A model generated the notes under the pieces. That model had not been told where the DNA came from. It saw only the letters and a program-made list of their open reading frames with translations, and made no database searches. The translations under genes were made by a program, and so were the position numbers. From Dawidia soli (lineage in GTDB: Bacteria; Bacteroidota; Bacteroidia; Cytophagales; Cyclobacteriaceae), in the NCBI RefSeq assembly GCF_018598185.1, contig NZ_JAHESC010000047.1, positions 1-57,790 of the forward strand: DNA of 57,790 nucleotides, read 5' to 3'. Positions 19,583 to 27,900 of the stretch are shown here, piece after piece (within the stretch, counting starts at the first letter, position 1; each line of letters starts with the position of its first letter).

Positions 19583-20175
19583 CCTTGGAAACCCAAACGT
19601 TTTATGCTGGTTCGGTTGGAAAGATCTTTCCTGGTCAGTTGCAGCCCCAGATGCCTTGCCATGTCCGTATAGGCTTGTCGTAACGCAACGGCTGTAAAGC
19701 GGTGTTTGAAGTAAAGCCGCTTCAGTGCTTCGTTTCGGTCTGTCAGCAGCTGGTTCAGGTCAAGTAGTGCAACAACATGCAATGTTCCAATGATAGTCGA
19801 ATGCGGGAAGATGGGAGCGAGTGCCTTTCGAAAGGCCCGATCGTCGGAGAGAATATACCGGGCACCGATCCGATGCTGTTGTGCAACCGCCTCGGCCTCG
19901 CCGGCGTCGATGCCGGATATCGTTTGTAGAATGGTTAATACAATGGCATCGTATTGTGTACACAGTGAATAGAAACCGGATCCGGGCTGCAGGCGATCTA
20001 AGATCCACAACCGATCGGGTTCTACGATACTCATTTTTTCATACTCAAGTCGCACCTCCATGGGCACATAAATGCCGTGGAACAGGGCTTTAAGATGACG
20101 AAAAACCTGAAAGTCCTTCAGGTAGGTCAAGTTCACTAGCACCGTGTTGTCAATAACTGCGGTATATTTTGGCAT
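19555..20175 (-). CDS. PIN-domain protein (VapC-like nuclease fold) with C-terminal extension
   Basis: A 206-residue cytoplasmic protein. Residues of about 5-140 match a PIN ribonuclease fold of the DUF3368-like kind: AVIDNTVLVNL (Asp 9), an acidic EVRLEYE segment, GIDAGEAEAVA, and YILSDDRAFRK. These four acidic clusters would form the metal site, so it looks catalytically competent. About 60 basic residues follow with no recognised domain. Typical VapC toxins are about 130 residues and sit beside a small antitoxin; here the partner 5 bp upstream is instead a TIR-domain gene. The base composition is more AT-rich than the susD gene beside it. Target and role are unknown. Confidence 0.75.
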   Translation of the reverse strand: MPKYTAVIDNTVLVNLTYLKDFQVFRHLKALFHGIYVPMEVRLEYEKMSIVEPDRLWILDRLQPGSGFYSLCTQYDAIVLTILQTISGIDAGEAEAVAQQHRIGARYILSDDRAFRKALAPIFPHSTIIGTLHVVALLDLNQLLTDRNEALKRLYFKHRFTAVALRQAYTDMARHLGLQLTRKDLSNRTSIKRLGFQGKKRLSPNV

Positions 20176-20180
20176 ACGCG

Positions 20181-20837
20181 CTATTTCCGGTTGCTGCGTT
20201 TCTTGACTACTTTGACAGCCCTGGATTTTTTGGACGATGTGGTTGATTGAGGAGTACTGCGCTTCTCTGGTCTTTTCACAACGTATTGGACGTACTGAGG
20301 GCTGTCTTCGTGCACCATGGACAGCTGCTCTTCGGCAAAGCCTGGATAGTATGACAGCCGGGCTAATTTAAAAAGCCCCAACCCCGCCAGCAAAATGCCA
20401 CCCAACTCCGTAAAGAGGTTCTTGCCCTTTTTTTGTGCAGGCATTGTTAAACTACTGGCGATTTTTTCAATGATTACACGGGGATCTGCCGTAAGATCTA
20501 TGTAAACCTCGGTGCATAAGGCCGGCGGCAAGCTATCTTTGCCGACCTTCCGGTCGTAAATGACAACCACCCTGGAAGGATCTTTAAATTTTTGGGAAGC
20601 AATGAGAATCTCCTGCCGAACTACCGGGCTTACCGCCGACGTAGCGAACAGCATAAAATAGTCTGACATCCGGATTCTATAGGCTGTCTCTTCTCCAACA
20701 CCTTTACCGGAAGCGCCCCGATCGGGCAATTACATCGTAAAGCCACTTACACCTCCAATCGTAAAAAGCCGTACCGCGAGGGTTTGTTCTATTTCTGATT
20801 GAGGATTATACGAAAGAAAAACTGTAGGTAACGCCAT
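20181..20837 (-). pseudogene. TIR-domain protein gene interrupted by an in-frame TAA at codon 36
   Basis: Read from the ATG at 20837, codons 1-35 encode the first half of a TIR domain (PTVFLSYNPQSEIEQTLAVR as strand A and helix A, then GGVSGFTM). Codon 36 (20730-20732) is TAA, and the same frame continues without a break with LPDR, a helix, SDYFMLFATS, a Glu in VVRQEILIA at the place of the TIR NADase glutamate, VVVIYD and LPPALCTEVYIDL, down to the stop at 20181. The remnant downstream (from TTG at 20729) is 182 codons; the restored protein would be 217 residues. After the TIR domain comes a hydrophobic stretch GGILLAGLGLFKLARL and a very basic tail. A single substitution from a Tyr or Leu codon explains the stop. 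A sequencing error is possible. The PIN gene starts 5 bp downstream. Confidence 0.7.
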
Positions 20838-20863
20838 TTCTGATTCTAATTTTACACAACTCC

Positions 20864-20895
20864 CAAAAGTAAACGTTATTTCACTCGTTATCAAG
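20864..20895 (-). promoter_or_regulatory. Bacteroidota-type promoter of the TIR-PIN operon
   Basis: On the minus strand CTTG (20895-20892) is followed, after 20 bp, by TACTTTTG (20871-20864), a full match to TAnnTTTG. The ATG at 20837 would be about 20 nt downstream of the expected transcript start. This supports the upstream ATG as the original start of the TIR gene. Confidence 0.5.
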
Positions 20896-20914
20896 CCTCC
20901 TTCCTACCCCAATC

Positions 20915-20948
20915 AGAATGTTTTATTCCCCTGAATAGAATATTTTAT
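20915..20948. repeat. 12-bp direct repeat upstream of the TIR-PIN promoter
   Basis: AGAATGTTTTAT (20915-20926) and AGAATATTTTAT (20937-20948) differ at one base and are spaced 22 bp apart, two helical turns. They lie about 20 bp upstream of the -33 box, where an activator or repressor could bind. Confidence 0.35.
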
Positions 20949-20995
20949 ATCCTTACCATATTGCCCGTACCCCCCTCGACCCTGCCCCATCTGGC

Positions 20996-21910
20996 TTAAA
21001 AATATACTTCGCAGCCCGGCAATGCCTTCCGGATGCGCTCCTGTTCGGAGGGTCCAAACCTGTTATTTACAGCGATCAATGTCTTAAGGCTCTTCAGCTT
21101 TCCAATTTCCTTTGGTAAATATTCCAGTTTATTATCCGACAATACCAGCAGCTCCAGCGAGGCCAGCCCCGTAATTTCATCCGGGAGGCGGGTGAGTTTG
21201 TTGTGCGTGATGATCAGGGTCCTGAGCCGTCGCAAGCCTTTCAGGTCAGGGGGCAGCCGTTGCAGGTAGTTGTACTCGAGGTTGAGATGCTCCAGGCTTT
21301 TGCAGCGAGCCCAGGCGGGGTCGAATTCATTCAGCTGGTTGTAGCCCAGGTGGAGCTGTTGCAGGTGCTTGAGGTCGCGAAGCGTAGCGGGTACATGGCT
21401 CAGCTGATTGTGGGCTAATTCCAATACTTCCAATTGCCGGCACGAACCGATCGAGGGGGGAATTGAGGTCAGCGCGTTTAACGACAGGTGCAGAAAACGC
21501 AGCGCCTGCAGGCGACCGATCTCGTCGGGCACAACGGCGATGCTGTTGGCGGAGGCGTCGAGGCGTACCAGGTGGGGCAACGAGGCGATGCCCACCGGGA
21601 TGGCTTTGATCTTGTTGTTGCGGATGTTTAATACCTCCAGACGCGTGAGCGCGAGGATATCTTCGTCCCAGATCTCGAAGTGATTGCGCATGACGTTGAG
21701 GAAACGCAGGTTGGAAAGGCGTGTAATATCGGCCGGCACAGAGAAGAGCGACTGGTCGCGCAGGTTCAGCTGCGTGGCGGCAGGATCCTGCGTCAGGGCA
21801 TCGTGTACAGCATAATATACCGGCGCTTCCAGCGGGTTGGCATGCTGCGCCTGCGCGGTATGGGTATAGGCCGCGACGATCAGGAGGACGAGGAACAAGG
21901 ACGTTTTCAT
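20996..21910 (-). CDS. secreted leucine-rich-repeat protein
   Basis: A 304-residue exported protein: signal peptide of about 21 residues (ending TAQAQ), a short lead, then about ten typical leucine-rich repeats of about 23 residues (pattern L..L..L.L..N.L..LP..I) from about 45 to 290. No catalytic domain and no T9SS tail are attached. Such proteins usually act by protein-protein binding in the periplasm or at the surface; the partner is unknown. A strong terminator sits immediately upstream, so it is transcribed separately from the giant gene before it. No good promoter box was found in the 67 bp upstream. Confidence 0.85.
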   Translation of the reverse strand: MKTSLFLVLLIVAAYTHTAQAQHANPLEAPVYYAVHDALTQDPAATQLNLRDQSLFSVPADITRLSNLRFLNVMRNHFEIWDEDILALTRLEVLNIRNNKIKAIPVGIASLPHLVRLDASANSIAVVPDEIGRLQALRFLHLSLNALTSIPPSIGSCRQLEVLELAHNQLSHVPATLRDLKHLQQLHLGYNQLNEFDPAWARCKSLEHLNLEYNYLQRLPPDLKGLRRLRTLIITHNKLTRLPDEITGLASLELLVLSDNKLEYLPKEIGKLKSLKTLIAVNNRFGPSEQERIRKALPGCEVYF

Positions 21911-21927
21911 GATACTTCGTTACAACG

Positions 21928-21957
21928 CAAAAGCGCCCGGGGTCTCCCCCGGACGCT
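21928..21957 (-). terminator. intrinsic terminator after the giant phosphatase gene
   Basis: On the minus strand GCGTCCGGGG (21956-21947), loop GAGA, CCCCGGGCGC (21942-21933) form a 10-bp stem with one G-T pair, followed by TTTTG. It lies 21 bp beyond the stop of the minus-strand gene ending at 21978. Confidence 0.75.
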
Positions 21958-21977
21958 CTGCCATTGCGTTACACAAA

Positions 21978-24900
21978 CTATTTTAACACTTGAATTTTAT
22001 ACTGGCCTTCGCCCTCGTCGATCTTTACTTTGAGGATCACCAGCTGGCTGGCGGGGACCCAGTCGTGCAGATCGTAGGTCAGCGTCTGCTCGCCACGCTT
22101 GCCCTTGCCGGTGCCCAGCGTGGCCAGCTTGCGGCCCATGAGGTCGAACAGCTCCAGCGCGAGGTCTTCGCCGCCGGCCAGGTTCAACCGCACCGTGATC
22201 AGGCCTGCCGATGGATTGGGATATACCGCCACGTGACTGTTACCCGGTCCCTCTGGCAAACCCGTTACAGGATCTTCTTTTTTCTCGACCACGATGTAGT
22301 CTACCTTTGTTACCGGTGCGCCAGCACCCAGGCCGTTGGTGGCCACGAGCGTGACATCATATACTCCCGGTGTTGCATAGGTCACCACCGGTGAGGCTTC
22401 GGCAGATGTGGCGGGTGTACCACCCTCGAAGGTCCAGGCCCATGCGTCAGCCCCGTGCGTGCTCAGATCGGTGAAGGTTACGCTTTCGCCCGTCTTGATC
22501 TTTACGCGATCGGCGATGAAGTCCGCAGCCGGCGCTTGCGGACCGAGATCCGCGTTCAACGCAAACACCACGGTGGCCGAGGCATCGAACTTCACGTCGC
22601 TGCCGGTGGCGTCGGGTTGTGCGGCGTTGTTGCCGTTGGGGTGTTGTACCGAGAAGAAGCCGTACTTGAAGTCGGGCGAGAAGGTCAGGCCGGTAGGTTC
22701 TGATCCGGCCGGCATCGACGCAAACAGCGCTACTTTCGGATCGGCTTGCGTGTGGTCGGGCCGTACTACCCAAATATAGTAGTTGTCGCCATCTTGTAAC
22801 ACCCACAGGTTGCCTTTGTCGTCGAAGGTCAGGTTGTCGTTGCCGCCACCCCATGCTTCGGTTACGACACCTTCCTGCGTGTTGATGCTATAGGACGTAC
22901 CCCCGACAAACGTTTCGAACTCGGATACGTTCGCACCGTCACGGAAACGGTATACGCGGCCTTTGCCTTTGGAGGTAAAGTAGATCCTGCCGTCGATCGG
23001 GCTGATCTCCACATCCTCTACCCCATCGAAGTTCGTCCCTCCCAGCGATGCCGCCAGGCTGATGGTGTTATTGCGATCATCTTTGGTAGCGTTTGGCACT
23101 TTCACCCAGGTCGCCGTGCTTCCCGTCGGGTCGTTGTTCGACAATGGCTGGTCGAGCTTCAGCACATACAGCGTACCGGTGGTCAGGTTGCCGGCTACAT
23201 CCGCTACGAACTTATATACGCAATGTGTACCTCCGTCTTCGCCGTAGTATACTGTTTTGCGGTCCGCGTGCACGACCACGTTCTCGTGATTCATGCGGCC
23301 CAGGGCCCACAGTTTGTCTTGCTTGCCGTCGCCGTCATAGTCTTTCACTTTCGAGGTGACCGGGTCGATCTCTACGGCCCAGCCCACATCCTGGTAGCCA
23401 TCGCCGTTCACATCGCCGCCGTCGAGACTTTCCTCGCAGGTGATCACCGTGCCCCACGGCGTAATGCCGCCCGAGCAGTTGCGGGTCGTCGTGACCAGGG
23501 CGTTGTTATACAGGTCCACGGCTTGCGTCGTATCTACCACCCACAGGCTATTGACCGGGTCGAGGTGCAGGTCGAGGATCGACACACCACCGGGAGTATT
23601 CTCGTGGTTCACGGACAGATGCCCGCGTGACGAGCTCCCGTCGATCGGTATATAGGCTGTAAAGTCGTGATTACCGGGCACGCTGCCGTTGCCTTTCGTA
23701 TACGCCTCACCTTGCTTGAAGATCACCTGGAAGCGGTGTTGCTCCGGAATGATCATCCTGGTCGTCTGCCCGGTCGGGTGGATCGACGTGAAGCAGGCGA
23801 TGTGGTTGTCGGTGCATGGTACCGGCGGGTTCACCGACGGCGCGTCTTTGATGTACAGGTCGAAGCCCAGGTCGGAGCTGCTGCCATCGCGGTTGTGGAT
23901 CTCCACCGCCAGCTGGTTGCGGCCGTTGCGGAAGACGGTCTTCGGCAAGCGAAAGGTATAGTACGTCAGCTCGGCGGCACCGTCCACGATCGTAGACGAA
24001 AACGTCTTATAATCGATGGCGCCGGCCGGCATGTTGTCGCGGATCACTTCCACACCGTTGATGTAGAGCAGCGCTCCGTCGTCGCGGCGCAGGCCGATCT
24101 CGATCTCGTCGGCGACGGCGGACGTGTCTACCAGGATATCGCGGCGGAAATACGTGGTGATATACTTGTTACCACCGTCAGGGCCATACGATACCGTCGT
24201 CTTCACGCCGTCGTTATAGCCCAGCGGTCCCTGGCCGATCGCCCAGGCACGATCTTCGGTATACGTCGTGTCCTTCCAGGCTACGGCGTCGAGGCTGGTA
24301 CCCTTGTCAAGGTAACGCCACAGCGACTCTTTCACCAGCGGATAAGTTGCGGCAGGCAGCGGAGGCTCGGTAAAGCCTACGGCCAGGTCAAAGCTCAGGT
24401 CTGCACTGTTGGCCGACGCCTGGTGCAGCTCGACCGCGATCACGTTCCGGCCGTTGCGCAGCAGGTTTCTGGTCTTATAGCGGTGATACGCACGCTCGTC
24501 GGTATCGGCCACCTCCGTCGTGGCAAATGTGTTGTAGGCGATGGGACCTTCGGGCATGTTGGTGCGGAATGCCTCGGTGCCGTTTACGTATACGATCGCA
24601 CCGTCGTCGCGCTGCACATCAAAGAGCAGGGAGTCGTATGCGGTGCGGTCCGTTACGTCGAAGATGTGGCGCAGGTAATAGGTCGTGCGTTTCTTGTCGG
24701 CGTCGCCGCCAAAGTTCAGCGTCGTGCTTTCATTGCCGTCGCCATAGCCAAGGATGGCGTTACCGTATTTCCACGCAGCGTCGTTATAGTCGGGTGATTT
24801 CCAGTCGGCGCTGGTCAGGTCCGCGCCGGTGTCGTCGTACTTCCACGAAGCGCTTTTGGCCACGGGAAAAGTACCGTTGTAATAGCGGTCGGGAATGATG

Positions 24901-27900
24901 TACGATACGATCAGGCGCGGCGCATTGACCGGGTTGTTCTCATACGCCTGCGCTACGCGCTTGTCGGTGTTGGCAGTATAGCCTGCGATGCCACGGGCAG
25001 CCGGGTCGATCAGCGTGAAGAGTACCGAGTTGCCTTCTTTCCAGTTCGGGCGGTTGACGATCTCGTGGAGAAGCTCCGCCAGGTCGGGAGTGCGTTGATC
25101 CGCTCCCGCATCACCCACCCTGGTAAACGGACCGGGTTGCCAGACGATGGTATCGCCCAGGTATTGAATGCGATGGTAGATGTCGAAGTCGAAGCTGCTC
25201 ATCTCGTTCGGGCTGTCGGTGTCCTCGATGCCGATCAGGATGTTGGGCTGACCACTGGTATTCACCTCGTCCACCGCAAACTGCAGGTAGGCATGCTCGA
25301 TCACAGACCCTTGCGGGATGTTGATCCGGTTGAAACGGATCCCGACGAGTTGGTCGCTGGTACCGTCTTTTGTGAGCTCGATGTCGCTGCTATCAAGGTA
25401 CATTTTACCGGAAGCATTGTCTTGTTCGGCATCGTCCTTACCGGCATTCACCTGGTACTGCGCCGACACAGGGGCCGCCGTTCCTACTTTCCACGCGAGG
25501 TAATAGACATCTTCCTGCAAGGCAATCGAGGCGAACTCCACTTCTTTACCGTTGAAGGTACCTTCCGCTACGATCGTCGCGGTCGCGATGTCGCCTTGCA
25601 GAAGGAAAAACTTCGTGGCCCTGGCGGCGATCGTGTTGGGGTTGGCGACCAGTTTGCTGAGGTCGATCTTTACGGTAGCGCGGGTCAGGTTCAGCGGCTT
25701 CAGCTGCCAGCCGCCCTTCATGTAGACCGTGTCGGTCTTGCCGGGTATGGCAACGATCTGGTTGTTGGCTTCACGGCCGGCCACCAGGTTGCTATAATAA
25801 TCGGTCACGCGGTCCTTCAGCAACAGGCCGTTCGTGCCGGCGTTCTTCAGGCTCCAGCTGGCAGACACTGCTTCGTTGTACGGCGCGGTGAACGTGGCGA
25901 CCGGCGTGGTGGCAGGAACGATGGATGCTTGGGTATAGGGGATCGTGCCGCCCTGCGAACCGGTGTTGACAATGTTCTGGCCGGTTGCCTGGTCGAAGCT
26001 GAAGTGATACACCAGGTGCTGCACGTCTTTCGGTAAGGTCTGGTGCATTTGCTGCCGGATTTCTTCCTGTGTCTTCGCCTTATTCCAGATACGGAACTCG
26101 TCGATGGTCACCAGGCTCTCGTTGTTGTTGAACAGGTTCGTACCGAATGCCATGTTGTAGGCATTGGGTTGGAAAGTGCCGGTGGCGACGCTGTCGATCA
26201 GCTCGCCGTTGATATAGAAACGGAAGTACTTGTTCGGCGTTACCGTGACGGCGGCATGGTTCCACTCGCCGACGTTCCAGGGTGTGGTCGAGCTGATGGT
26301 ATTCCAGCCGCCGCGCTGGCCTTTGCCGAGAATGGTCTGCAGTGTATTGTTGCCGCGGAACTCGAACTCAAAACCGGAGAAGAGCCCGTCGCGGCTGCTG
26401 CTGAAGCCGATGAGCTTGCCGTATTCGGCAGGATCGGCATTGAGCTTCGCCCATACCTCCATGGTAAACTCTCCCGAAAGGGCGTTGTTGACATCCGCAT
26501 ACGGAATCGTCACATTATGGCCGGCGGCCAGGTCGAGTGCACCGCCCTGCTTGCCGATGATGCCGTCGAGGTCGGTTTCATACCCCAGGTAATACACGCC
26601 GAAGTCCAGGGCCAGGTCGGTGAACTCGACGAGGTTGCCCGTACGTGTGCCGGCAGCGACGATCTCGTGCTTGCCTTCCGGATCGCCTTGCAACAGGTAG
26701 AACGACTTGGCAAACGCAGTGACCGAGTCCGGGCGGTTAAATACCGCGCCCAGGTCGACGATCGCCGTGGCGCGTTCCAGGTTCTGCGCATTGAGCAGCC
26801 AGCCGCCTTTTACATAGTAGTTGTTGGCGTCGCTGCCAACTGTGGCCAGGCCGTTGTTCCGGTGTCTGCCTACGATCAGGTTGTCAGCCGGGGCCTTGAT
26901 GGCATCTTTCAGGTACAGACCGTTGGCGGTGGTGTTCTGACGGCTCCAGTTGCCGGTGACGTTTTTACTATACAGCGGCGCTATGTCGTTCACCACCGGG
27001 CTGGTGGCATCGACAATGCTGGCTTTGGTATAGGCTATGCTGTCTTTTTTTACACCGCTGTTGATCAGGTAGCCTTTGTCGGCCTGATCAAAGGTATAGT
27101 TATAGACCAGGGACGGGTCTTCATCGGTCACGCTTAGGTGCATCTGCGCGCGGATCTCGGCATCCGTCTTCACGCGGTTCCACACACGCACCTCGTCCAT
27201 CATCGACACCGCTTCGCTCTTGTAGTTGACGCTGTGCGAAAGACCGAAGTTCCACTGGGTGTTGGTAGCGAAGGTGTTGAAGGCCTTCGTTCCCACCAGC
27301 GTGCCGTTGACGTACATCTTCGCGGTCTTGCCCGCCGGTGATACCGTTACGGCAATGTGGTTCCACTCGTCCAGGTTCAACGGGGTGCCGGTATCGATCT
27401 TGTTCCAGTCGGCCGTGTTGGTGCCGAAAGATGCCGTGATGATCTTGTTGCTGTTATACTCGATCACCATGCCGGAAGTGTTGTTGCTGATCCGCCCGTG
27501 ATTCGATACCAGCGGTACATTACCACCCGCTGACGGTGCTTTTTGAACACGCGCCCACAGCTCGAGGGTAAATTCGCCGGCAAACACGGGGTTGATCTCC
27601 GCGAACGGGATCTGGGCCGAATGGCCGCCGGGGAACGACACGTTGCCGCCGCGGTCGAACAGCGCCGTGGTGTCTGCTTTCCAACCCAGGTAATACACGC
27701 CCCCTTCCAGCACGGTGTTACGGAAGGTAACGGTGCGGCCGTCGAAGCTGCCTTCGTTTACCACCGCGAACATACCGTCTTCATCCTGCTGCATCCAGAA
27801 GTATTCTCGGGCAATGCGGCGGATCGAGTCGGCCTGGGGCAGGCTCTCGTCGAGATCGATACTGAAATTGCCAAACGGATAGTTCTGCGGCTCGAGCTGC

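Noticed and set aside
20181-20729. Short protein from the TTG at 20729 as an intact gene
   Set aside because: It would begin in the middle of a TIR domain; the missing strand A is encoded directly upstream in the same frame beyond the TAA.
19501-21000. TIR-PIN island as an insertion sequence or integron cassette
   Set aside because: No transposase, terminal inverted repeats or attachment site could be found at its edges.
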